This document shows positions 21,950-32,050 of a DNA stretch of 64,000 bases, one piece after another. Within the stretch, counting starts at the first letter, position 1, and the number at the start of each line of letters is the position of its first letter. Source of the DNA: Trichobilharzia regenti. Its lineage: Eukaryota > Platyhelminthes > Trematoda > Strigeidida > Schistosomatidae. The notes below the pieces were generated by a model. It saw only the letters and a program-made list of their open reading frames with translations, was not told where the DNA came from and did not search any database. The DNA is taken from the NCBI GenBank assembly GCA_944472135.2, contig OX235270.1, positions 135,051,632 through 135,115,631 of the forward strand. Direction: 5' to 3'. Made by a program: the position numbers and the translations under genes.

Positions 21950-22352
21950 TTTGTACACACCTACGTTATATTGGGGAATTACTTCAAGCTTTATTTTTTC
22001 CCGAGTATTTTTAATCCATCGAAAACATACTTGGGTTTTTTGTTAATGCGAAGGCAATATTTCTATATTTCATGATGTGCTCCATTGAATGACTGGCTAT
22101 CATATTGTTCCCACAAACCAGAGACAAAAACATCAGCAACCATGTAACTTAACCATAAACCAAATTTATGAAATTTAAATAATGCCTATCCATGCCTGTA
22201 CATTTGGCGTGTCCTACACAGGTAGGAAAAAATGTGTAATTTATTAAAACATTATTATTAAGTTTGATTGCTAGTCGTATATGTAATTTATCATATTGAT
22301 GATGCCTCTAAACTGGCGTCCGTCATGTACAAAATGAGAATATATTATTATT
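21950..22352 (+). repeat. LINE 3'-end fragment with TTGATGATGCC tail
   Basis: About 400 bp aligned by eye with 43105-43487: CTTCAAGCTTTATTTTTTCCC, GTTTTTTGTTAATGCGAAG and CATTGAATGACTGG. Both end TTGATGATGCCTCTAAACTGGCGTC...ATGAGAATATATTATTATT. No ORF remains. Confidence 0.6.
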
Positions 22353-22742
22353 AATGTTCGGATATTCCACGTAGCCACTCTTATTGTTGCCATCACACAG
22401 AGAAGACATATCGGCTGGCTGGCTTCGCGAAGGCTTTCACCAGCCCACTGTGTCGTTTCGCCTCTCCGATTCGAGAGGAGAATGAGATTATTGTTATTTG
22501 AAGTTTTTGTATTTTTAATGTATTTTTTGTGTGCTGAATTTTATCTAGCGGTTTGAAAGATTTAGTGATATGGGGTTGCTAACCTCACACCCAACCCTCC
22601 CTCTTTACCCAGACTCAAGACCGGCTAGAAAACCAGCGAGCTAGTCAACTAAGCGGGGTCAAGTTCGATGGACTTGCTTTTCCGTCGAAGCAGTTCTGTC
22701 AGTGGCTGAATCAGGGAAGCGCAGTAGTAACCTACCAAGCCG
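22353..22742. other. Unassigned interval before Gypsy remnant
   Basis: No ORF. CTAACCTCACACCCAACCCTCCC (about 22579) resembles words at 16530 and 26370, suggesting another dispersed repeat that could not be delimited. Confidence 0.35.
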
Positions 22743-23411
22743 TTAAAAGTACGGAGTTTTCACTCTCCACCACTCTGGAACGTTCAGTATCGCCTTTAGT
22801 TCAATATCAACTTTACTAATCAGTGGATGGATACCCTTGCAATCAATGGTGTGACCCAGAAAGTCGGGTGATTCAACGCCTATCTCACACCTTTGGATAT
22901 TAATGGTAGCACCATGTCGGCGTAAACGTTCAAATGCCAAGTCCAGGTGTCTAAGGTGAGTTTCCTTGCTTGGACGGGCGATGAGACAGTCGACCAAGTA
23001 TGTGTATACAAAGTCGGGACCGCAAAATACTCATTCAATGAAGTGTTGGAATATTTGTGACACACTCCAGAGACCTTACGGCATATGTACAAATTCAAAG
23101 AGTCCGGAAGGCGAAATGATAGCCGTTTCGGAATATCTTCTGTTGCCATCGGGATTTGGTTGTACGGTTTAACCAAATCGATTTTAGAGGATATAGCCGC
23201 GCCTGATAATGTTGCCGTCAAGTCGCGTATGTGAGGCAATGGACAGCAATCAGGGGCTGCTTTAGATTTCACCCGCCGGTAATCACGAGTGGGTCACCAA
23301 TCGTGGCTCTTTTTTTGGTACCATAGGCATTTGAGGTGCCCATGGGCTATTCGATGGGCAGACGATGCCAGGGGTGAGCATATTGTCAAACTCAATTCTA
23401 GCGAGTCGTAG
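22743..23411 (-). pseudogene. Gypsy pol reverse-transcriptase remnant
   Basis: Minus-strand Ty3/Gypsy RT broken by frameshifts. Blocks in order: IEFDNMLTPGIV and SNSPWAPQMPMVPKKE (about 23290-23400), CCPLPHIRDLTATLSGA with SSKIDLVKPYNQIPM (23130-23270), then DCLIARPSKETHLRHLDLAF and PDFLGHTIDCKGIHPL (22790-22997). The YLDD catalytic block is damaged where the frame changes. It is the continuation of the protease remnant at 23760-24262, interrupted by the solo LTR at 23412-23754. Confidence 0.8.
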
Positions 23412-23754
23412 TGCCAATGTCCAGGTCTTAATACACTGAGCCTCATGCTGTCCTCGGAAGAATTTCAGAATAATGTTTAATAACTGACGCAAAACACCAG
23501 AACACAAATCGGTGACTCAAGAACCGTTTATTCTTGCACCAATACAGAGCCAACCATTAGATTATTGTACACAAAGTCTAAGAATAAATGTTATAACAAC
23601 AAATCACAATAATACTTCTGATAGTTTTCTGTCTTCCACCGAACAGCGAACGATGAGACGATGACTGCCGGATTGATGACTCCCGCGAAACATATGTAGT
23701 TCGATTTGAGCAATCAACGATGAATTGGTCGTTCAATCTTCAACTACATTGACA
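23412..23754 (-). repeat. Solo Gypsy LTR inserted in Gypsy pol
   Basis: 343 bp, TG...CA termini on both strands (minus strand TGTCAATG...TTGGCA), flanked by the perfect 5-bp repeat CGTAG (23407-23411 and 23755-23759). Removing it rejoins the protease-side and RT-side pol frames, so it inserted into a pre-existing Gypsy copy and then lost its internal part. Confidence 0.85.
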
Positions 23755-23759
23755 CGTAG

Positions 23760-24262
23760 ATTGTCAGGGGCAAGTCGTCGTTCTTTTGATGTTTCGGGTT
23801 TTCCTGAGGTTATGATGAGATGCATAACATTACTGGTTATGCACAGTAGGTCGTCAGACGGGCAAATGAATTCCGGGTACCGATCAACAATCGGTTGTAA
23901 AGTTGGATGAAAGATCGCCCTCTTCTTAACCAGAGGAAGGCTGTGGCCTATGTAGGTGATGCCTTCAATTGACAGTCTATTTTTACTGTCTACCAGTCGT
24001 TTTCGGCAGATATCTACGAGTAGATCATGATAGTTAAGGAGGTCTGTGCCAATGACAGGTATAGTGACGTCAGCGAGAAGGAAAATCCACTGAATAGGTT
24101 TGTGTACAACTACGTTCAGATAGATGTATTTCCTGCCAAAGGTTGCAATAGGTTTTCCATACGCAGCCTGTTAGCCGACCTGCTTCTGTAGCAGGAAGAA
24201 AACTGACTCCGGCGCCTGTGTCGGCCGAGTAGCGGGTGTGGTTCACTACATGTATAGAGGGC
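23760..24262 (-). pseudogene. Gypsy pol protease remnant
   Basis: The minus-strand reading includes HTRYSADTGAGVSFLPATEA, the retropepsin active-site D-T-G-A, then KPIATFGRKYIYLNVVVHK and WIFLLADVTIPVIGTDLLNY. Further on comes KERRLAPDNLR, just before the solo LTR. Stops and frame changes interrupt it. The part from 24060 rightward is duplicated at 38610-38812. Confidence 0.75.
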
Positions 24263-26311
24263 GACTAGTGCCACTGGAGATGGTCGCCAGCAAAGCGTGA
24301 CAGCGGGACAGTTACCAATAGCCTTCGATTCACTATTTCTGTAATAATTTGATGATGCCTATAAACTGGCGTCCCTGTACTGTACTATGAGAATAAATTT
24401 ATTTATTTATTTATTTAATACCCACAACTTCCATAGTACTCTTTCCGCGTAGACCAAAGGCAAAGCGAAACACCAGAGTTGATCGGCCAGATTATGAATT
24501 ATATTTTGGGAGCAAATTGGAGTGCGAGATGATCACCTAACTAGCTAGGTATCATGCACAAACGAACGTAACACGACGGTGTGCTGAATGGGCTGGATAC
24601 TTGACCCGAGGCCTTCAGCTAAACAAATCAACCGAAACAGTGAGGCTCAGCATCCAATGTCCAGTGACGAATGCTGTGGTCGGTGTTTTTAGAGAACTAC
24701 CTGATGATACGAGTCTGTCTATTTCCGAGTGTTGGACACGGATTATGGTCTTTTCCGTTTGTTTTGAAGTCTTTCAGCTTCACCTAGAGGGTTGTTTACT
24801 TAACCATCCGTTTCTATAAGTTAACCGAGTCTACATAAATTATGTCGATTATAGTGGTTGCTATAATAAATAATTTTATTATCATGTTTCTTTACGAACA
24901 CAGTGGATGACTAACGGGTGGAGGGATCAACTCCATACCCAGCACCAACGTGGTTTCAACACACCGCATACTGCGACCCCCGTAAAGTCAACCAAAGCTA
25001 CGTTATACAAGGGTAGAACATAATACTCAAACATTCACCAAAGAATGAAAACCTTAACTGTAAAACCAAGAAGCCAGTGAGAATAAATCAAATTGATTCA
25101 CACAGAAATTATATTGGACATTGTACGGAGCGAAACAATATAAATATCACTGCGACGGTCAAATTTTCATAGTGTTTCCGTGGGATGACAGTACCAAGAA
25201 AAGGTATGGAGAGTGGACGTAGAGATAGAGTACTGAGAGTCGTGGAAGTTCCACCATTTGATTTCTACGCGTTATGCGTATTGAGATCTGCAGTTCGAAA
25301 CGGAAATCCAGTAAGTCCTCATTTGATTTAAATTACCGTGAAAAATGAAAGGGTATTTGTGGAATTTTTCGGTGGGAACATCAGATCAACTCTTAGTGGT
25401 TTAAAACGACTAATTTTAACCGTTATTAAGTGTGCAGGTCTACTGTCCTGAGTGGTAGAATCAGATATAAAAATATTCTCTTATCTGTAATTGGCAGAAT
25501 TTGTTAAGGTGACAGTTAGCAATCTTATTACAGAATGGTGTTCAGTCATGCATTATCTGTGACGGAGTAGCCCCACATTTATGAGAGATTGGTCAGTTGT
25601 GTCCCAGGTAGTCATCAAAAACATTTTTGAAGTGAACGTGAGTATAATTTTCGTTATCTGGTGACTTACATTTCGGAAATGTTGTTTTTATCACAGCTAT
25701 ACCACCTGATCGCATATTACTCTGCCGAAAATTACAATCGGTGTAAAACAGAAAACAAGTGAGGTTAGTAAACCTCGAAAAATTACCGTTGAACGTGTTC
25801 GGACTTTCGTTTCAAGTATTCAGTGGATCTTGAATTTTAGGTTCTTTGATAAATAAAATGAAACAGTCAGCTTTCAAAACTTTCAGGTTTCGGAGAAGTA
25901 ATCTGTTTTTCGCGGAGGTATTGGTTTACTGAGTTGTATTGATTATAGTCCTTACAGACTTCAGACTGAAGTGTCTGACATATTTTCATTTGGGTTAGAG
26001 TACGCAAGTTGATTGTGAAGACTTTCACGACTGTCTAAAGTTTATGTAAAAACGTTCAATTGTTGCAGATAATGGTGTACAGGAAATTGCAAAATGGATT
26101 CCGTAGAATTCATCTGCCTAGATGTCTAATTCTCAATTTTTACGTGGTGTCGTATGTATGCAAATTGTAGCAAAAACATTCCCCTCTACTCCGCGTCACA
26201 GAATTTCGAGGAGTGGTTTGATTAAATATTTTTACTTTTTTTTATAGGTGGCCATAAGATGCAAGAACTGGAAATTTTTATTGGTCATGTCGAATCAATC
26301 GACCGGAATCT
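24060..26311 (+). repeat. 2.25-kb direct duplication, copy 1
   Basis: Starts at ATAGTGACGTCAGCGAGAAG and ends at GACCGGAATCT. It is collinear with 38610-40863 at about 0.5% divergence by eye, with roughly eight substitutions and four small indels noted. It contains a Gypsy protease remnant, a retroelement-type 3' tail with (TTTA)n (24349-24420) and an SmD2-like gene copy. Flanks on both sides are unrelated to those of copy 2. Confidence 0.95.
25185..26311 (+). pseudogene. SmD2-like gene, frameshifted and truncated copy
   Basis: Exon 1 (25185-25310, 42 codons) is intact and followed by a GTAAGT donor at 25311. Exon 2 starts after TATAG at 26248 with VAIRCKNWKF. A missing T in the run at about 26275 shifts the frame, and the duplication boundary at 26311 removes the rest of the Sm fold. 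Downstream sequence is unrelated, so no Sm2 motif can be made. Copy 2 at 39737-41002 keeps the frame. Confidence 0.75.
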
Positions 26312-26999
26312 CAAGCCTTCAAATTGCGTATTGCTGCTCCTGCAGAATGGGGCGATTCACCTTAGTGACCCCCACCATATCTACTGATCAGCTAACGCCA
26401 CCCTCCCTCCTTTTTTGATGTTAAGCTCTGAGACTATGATTATTATGGCTACCGCAAATATATTGCTTGGTACCAGACATGTTCGTACCTCATATTCCAT
26501 CTCCCTAGCTTTCTTAATGAGTGCTTCCAATAGGTCTCCGCGTACATCTTTATGAACATTATATATGTATGCATGCGTCCTAATGAACAGATTACTTTAC
26601 AAGAAGTTAGAACCTTAAAGAATAAAAAGAATAGGTTTTGTGAATAATGAAGCAAGATTCAGCAGAACAATATAGTTAGGGATCAATGTAGGTAGTATGA
26701 ACTGAAGGTAAGGTCGGTTGGCAGGACTTAGTGTACTAAATTATCATGACAGTCTTATATATAGTCAACATTTGACATTGCAAAGTAACCTGTCTACATA
26801 TATTATAAAAAGATATTAACAGAACCAACAAAATTTCAGCATTTGGTTAACAATACTACAGAAGGGTAGTTAGTACTACAGGTAGTCGTGAAGTAAATCA
26901 ATCTATGTATAATAAGAGCATAGTCAGTGTCATAATTCGTATTATCAAAGAATACATTAGGCTCAATAACTGAGTGTTATAAGGGAAATAAGAGCGGTA
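26312..26999. other. Interval without recognisable gene
   Basis: Begins at the duplication breakpoint. The words near 26365-26420 (GCTAACGCCACCCTCCCTCC) resemble an unassigned dispersed repeat. No domain-bearing ORF. Confidence 0.35.
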
Positions 27000-27164
27000 A
27001 ACCAAGAGAACTTTTGCCGCATAAGTATTTTAATCATTTTAAGTATTTTAATGACAATCTAATTTCAAGTATTGAACCTACATAATTACTAAGTATTATT
27101 ATGTTAGTCTGGGAACTAGTGTACTTTCTGTAGTTAAATATTGAAATGCCATTGTCTCTCCACT

Positions 27165-30100
27165 CTACCAGCAGTTGAGATCTTTGAGGCGGGCTAGGGT
27201 GGACATGTTTATATGTTTTTCTAGGCTCCTTTTGAAACTGTCAGGCCTTTCACAGGATCTTATCTCAGAGGGTAGTTGGTTCCAAAGTTTGCAATATTTA
27301 ATGGTGAAGAAGTTAGCTCTAGTGGTGAGTTTATGGGTGTTAACCTTGAGAAGGTAGTTGTGGTTGCGTAGTCCATACGATTTAGGATTAGCCCAGGTTA
27401 TGGACGAGTTACTGTTACAGTGCTTTCTTATAACTTTGAATAAGAGAAATAAATTGCACTTCACTCTCCTTAACCATAAGGGCTCTAAGTCCAGTCGAAT
27501 ACATCTGTCAAGGTATTCTATTTGCTGACCATAGCCTAATATGCGTTTCGTAAGGAATCTTTGGACACTTTCAACTTTTTTTCTGTCTGCTGATTTAAAG
27601 CTACTGTATAAGTGGGCACAGTATTCAAGTTTGGGGCGAATGCATATCTTATATATGGCTAATCTGGCTTCTGGAGTGTAAAAGTTGCGTAGCACAAAGC
27701 CGGTTAGACGTTTACAATCAGATACCACCTTATTTGCATGTTCAGTAAAGGTAAGATCTGAGTATGTTATCCCGAGATCTGTGACTGTGTTTGTGTTTGA
27801 GACAAGGTCACCGTACATGTATAGACACATGCTAGGTTTCCAACGTCCGAAGTATGTTATCCCAGATTTAGCTGGATTGAACGTTAACTGCCACTTTTCA
27901 CTCCAATTACATAGACTATTTAGGTCTTCTTGGATTTTACTAACAATATTCATATCATTATAGTCAAAATCATAGACAACTTTGAGGTCATCTGCAAAGA
28001 GGTATGGCTTGCCATACTTGATCATAGAGACAATATCATTTATGAATACAATGAATAGGGTAGGGCCAAGAACACTACCTTGTATCACGCCGCTGGTTAT
28101 CGGTTTGGATGTTGATAAGTGATGGTTGACTTTAACTAACTGTTCTCTTCCTGTAAGAAAGGAAGTTATCCACTCAAGAAGCCTTCCACTTATTCCATAA
28201 GATAGGAGTTTCAGTATGAGTCTTTTATGTGGGACTTTATCAAAAGCTTTCCTAACATCTAGAAATAATGTTGCTGCCGAACGACCTTTGTCTACACATT
28301 CAGTAATGTGGTCGAAATAATCTAACTGGCACGTAATGCACGATCTTCTATTTAGGAAACCGTATTGGAAAGGGGATATTAAGTCATTCGAGAGCAAATA
28401 CTGAACAATTTGCTTCTTTACAATCTTTTCCATCACACGTGAAACTACGGAAGTAATGTTGATGGGGCGGTAATTATCTATGTCCGCTGTAGGTCCGGTT
28501 TTGTGAATGGGTACAACGTAGGATTTCTTCCAGCTATTTGGATATGTTCCACTCCTTATCGAAGTTGAAAATATCTTGAGAAGAAGTAGATTCATGTCAT
28601 TTCCACCATTTTTTAAGAGGACGGAAGACATTCCATCTGGGCCGGGAGTATTAGTAAGCTTAAGAGTTGTGATAGCTTTATCGATTTCTTGGGCGTTTAA
28701 GACTACATCGCTTAGACACTTTTCTGTTTTACGAGGGAAATCTATATCCTGGTCATTTTCTAGAGTGTACAGTTTGGCAAAGTGCGTGCTAAACACCTCA
28801 CATATATCCTCAGCACTTTCGTGAGTAATGCCACCTAGGTGTATTATTTTTGGATATGTTGATTTGGAGTTAGTTAACCTACTTTTGAAGAGTTTGGCTA
28901 TTTCTCCAGTGTTATGTGGCGACTGAATTGCCCGCGTTTCTTTATTCCTAAGACTTAGATTTTTTAACTCATGGATTCTAATGAGGATTGTTTTGATAGC
29001 GATTAACGACGATAAGTCGTCATGTCTATAGTAACTTAATGAATGCTTCCGCAAACTTCTTCTTAATGATATTGGAATAAAATCACCTTGAGGGATTTTG
29101 AATTTAATCAGTTTCACAGGCGCTATGACATCATTAACCGACTGTATATTGTCATAGAAGTTTTTAAGGACTTCCTCTAAGGAGTCATTGGTAAAGTAGG
29201 AATCCCAATTAGAGTATCTAATCAAGTCCTGATACAAGTCCCAATCAACCCGCGTGTATGGTCTTATAGGTGTCCGACTAACTTCGTTTCTGTGTATAGT
29301 TTCTGGAGAAATGTTAAACGAACATGCAACTATTTTATGATCGCTACCTGGGAATTCATGTCCCACATGAATTGTAGATGGTGCTACGTTGATCGTGAAT
29401 ATAAGATCAAGAATGTTATTGGACCTAGTGGGTACATTTATGTGTTGCGTCCATCCTCCAGTAATGATGGAATTAAGAAGATTATCATACCTCGAGGGTC
29501 CACGAAGTGTACGCCATGATATATCAGGCAAATTGAAGTCACCTCCAATTATATTATAACTGAAGGGGAGATTGGATGCAACACTAAATATGTTGCTGAG
29601 TACGTTATCGTATTCGCGGTTGGATGATGGCGGTCGGTATACGCACCCTATAAGGATAGGTTTACTTCTGAGAACTTTTATTTCGACCCACACCGAATCA
29701 TTAAGTTGTGACAGAATAGGGTGACTAAAATGCGTTGCACAAATGGGTTGTTTAACGTATATGAGTGTTCCACCCCCACGACCTGTTTCCCTATCCCCTC
29801 GAAAAAGATTGTACTTATCAATTGATAAGCTACCATCCACAATATCACTTGAGCACCAGGCTTCAGTGATCATGATCAGCGACGGATTGCATATAGAGGC
29901 TAACGTACATAATGCTAAATGTTTGTTAAGAACTGATCTAGCATTTATGAGGATGACGGATAGACTTTGACGAAGTGGTTTTAGTGTATGGGCAATATCA
30001 TAATAAAATACTCTATGGTTATCAACTGAATATGTGCAGTCGTTATTGGATTCATTAATTACAACATTTTGATCACTAGAGACGGTTTCTTTAATTTGAT

Positions 30101-30226
30101 AGTTAGGGATGGGTTGTGAAATGTCACTCGTGAGTAGTTGGTCGTTTAGATATTGCGTGCTATGGGAGATACTAGTATGATAATCTATGGTATTACTATT
30201 GGTATTAGGTGTGTATAAGATGTTTG
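27165..30226 (-). CDS. CR1-like ORF2: endonuclease + reverse transcriptase
   Basis: Encodes the enzyme that nicks target DNA and reverse-transcribes the element RNA. The first in-frame ATG (29873) lies after an essential block: the open frame upstream reads SLSVILINARSVLNKHLAL, with the catalytic-Asn motif of AP-like endonucleases. The frame stays open through 30226 into ORF1 without an ATG. From ATG numbering: TEAW (3-6), GDFNLPDISW (111-120), SDHK (177-180), RT NYRPINIT (about 466), GVIQGSVLGPTLF, catalytic FADD (about 626) and a C-terminal LWNQLPSEIR-type tail. No stop or frameshift occurs over more than 1,000 codons. Because no start codon precedes the endonuclease core, translation probably depends on frameshifting or reinitiation after ORF1. 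Confidence 0.9.
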
Positions 30227-31981
30227 CTATCTTTCGGGGAAGAAGCAGTTTCCCTGTTGTAAGGTGTTCGCTATACCAGCAAGGAATTGGTCTGATATCA
30301 TGCGTGCTATGTGCATGATCCCAGGCGTTTCTGCCAGTTGTCGCTGGAGAAAATTTTGGTCATATGGGTTGGCTAGTGTCGTGTAATCTGCATAGTTATA
30401 ACCGAAATGTGTGATCGGCGTGTTGTTGTGTGCATATGACTTAGATCCCTGTGTCTGATTAGAGTACTTCCTAGGCCATGATGAGCATTGTGCTGAAATT
30501 GGCATGTGACCCCTACTGAATGCATGAGAATTATGACAGGGCACTATACGCGTTTTTGGACTAACGTCTGTATTCTCAAACTGATGTTTCCTGTACATCA
30601 TGGTTGAGGGTGCATTCGTGAGGGGTTGAGCAACTTCGTGTTTTCGAAGTGTTTGGTGAGATATGTGACGATTGTTTTTCCTTATCATAGGACTGGTAGT
30701 GGAAGTCGGAAATGATTCAGCTCCTACGGTATGTGAATTACGTCTAACTTCAGGAACATGACTAAGTTTAGATGATTGTCTATCAGTAGAATGAGCCAGT
30801 GACCCATTTGAAACTTTCCTACTTATGGGCTTTAGTGTTCCGGGTCTAACGTTTGGTTTAGCTTTATCCGTATTAGTCGGCCTGTATAATTTGGGCTGCT
30901 GGTGATTAGTAGGATTTCCTAATAAACTGGATTTCTGTTGAATAGTCTCAACAGTTTTTTTGGTGTTCCTAACGGAAATAGGACGTTTATCATATCGCCT
31001 TGTATTTACGCCTAACTGGGTGGCCACATGTGATTGCTGCTTCACAGTAGCCGGGCTAAGAGGTTGTGAGGTATATGACTTCCCGAGAGATTCAAAGTGT
31101 ACTACTGAATTCAGCTTAGACTTTTTCGAGGGTTTGGCATTAGTGCCAGTGTGCAAGGGATGCACGTCAATACTGTGATCTGTTGACATTTCTATGTCTG
31201 AAATTTCAGTATTTAGAGCTAAGTCTTCAACAGTTGCTTGACTACTGTTAGTTTGTGTATGCGATATTATCTGGTGCTCTTGGTCATCAGGCAATACAAC
31301 GAGGGAAGTATTAACATCGGTTGTCTTATTGGGGTTGTCTTCCCTCAGTTTACCTGCGCGGCAACGTCTTTGGCAAGAAGTTAAATCAGGTACAATCCTG
31401 ATATTGGTGTAGGGTGTTGAGGAGCCAAGAGTTTTGCCAGACTCCAAAAATTTCTTAGCTAGGTCAATAGACTTAAATTTGAAGAGTACAGGACATGGGT
31501 GGTTTGCGGATTTCTTACGAAGACGCAGAACCTGGCAGTCAGATACTGAAATGTTGCATGCCTGTAGACAGATTGCTTTAAGTTTGATAATAGGTACATT
31601 GTCTGGTATATTATATCCTAAAACATTGTATGAGGACATGACCCTCTTTACAGCCTCTGCAGTCAAAAAGTCTAGCAGGCGCTCAGATTTGAGGAGTGAA
31701 TCTAAGCAAATTTCTTGTGATGGATCACAAAGTTGGAGGAAAGGAGTGATACTTTCAAACTTATCCTGCAGGTCTGTTATGGATTTCTGAAGGATCTTTA
31801 GATCACTAGTGTTACGGGCTACGTTATCGATTAGTTCTTCCATTAAGTTTGGTACTATAACTCTCGGTGTATCAATTGATCTTAGTACAAATTCATCGTC
31901 AGGACTAATGTTTCTAGTGACCTGCTGACTATTTGATGCTAGTCTCTTAACAGTACTAACTCGTTTAATAACTTTGACCAT
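30227..31981 (-). CDS. CR1-like ORF1 protein
   Basis: 584 codons. The N-terminal part has a coiled-coil-like heptad stretch (about residues 45-80, LMEELIDNVARNTSDLKILQ). It is followed by an RRM-like segment (about 120-190): YNVLGYNIPDN, CNISVSDCQVLRLR, CPVLFKFKSIDLAKKFLESG. The rest is long, basic and Ser/Thr-rich, probably disordered. Such ORF1 proteins bind element RNA and act as chaperones in the RNP. It ends in FFPER and TAG at 30227, overlapping the open ORF2 frame. ATG at 31979-31981 is the first Met. No cysteine-knuckle was seen. Confidence 0.8.
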   Translation of the reverse strand: MVKVIKRVSTVKRLASNSQQVTRNISPDDEFVLRSIDTPRVIVPNLMEELIDNVARNTSDLKILQKSITDLQDKFESITPFLQLCDPSQEICLDSLLKSERLLDFLTAEAVKRVMSSYNVLGYNIPDNVPIIKLKAICLQACNISVSDCQVLRLRKKSANHPCPVLFKFKSIDLAKKFLESGKTLGSSTPYTNIRIVPDLTSCQRRCRAGKLREDNPNKTTDVNTSLVVLPDDQEHQIISHTQTNSSQATVEDLALNTEISDIEMSTDHSIDVHPLHTGTNAKPSKKSKLNSVVHFESLGKSYTSQPLSPATVKQQSHVATQLGVNTRRYDKRPISVRNTKKTVETIQQKSSLLGNPTNHQQPKLYRPTNTDKAKPNVRPGTLKPISRKVSNGSLAHSTDRQSSKLSHVPEVRRNSHTVGAESFPTSTTSPMIRKNNRHISHQTLRKHEVAQPLTNAPSTMMYRKHQFENTDVSPKTRIVPCHNSHAFSRGHMPISAQCSSWPRKYSNQTQGSKSYAHNNTPITHFGYNYADYTTLANPYDQNFLQRQLAETPGIMHIARMISDQFLAGIANTLQQGNCFFPER

Positions 31982-32050
31982 TATGGAGGTAAAGATTATA
32001 AAAATTTCTCAAAAATTGACAAAAGTGTGTGAAATACTGTTATATTATCT

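Larger units (their letters stand above)
27000..32050 (-). mobile_element. CR1-like non-LTR retrotransposon, ORF1 and ORF2 open
   Basis: Minus-strand element with ORF1 (30227-31981) followed by ORF2 (to 27165), both free of stops and frameshifts. Outer boundaries are approximate: about 70 bp upstream of ORF1 and about 160 bp after ORF2 are included. No target-site duplication was identified. It is the most complete LINE in the window and a candidate for recent activity. Confidence 0.8.

Noticed and set aside
24601..24819. 72-codon ORF present in both copies of the 2.25-kb duplication (also 39141-39371)
   Set aside because: Conserved only because the block is recently duplicated. No domain, no convincing splice or start context.
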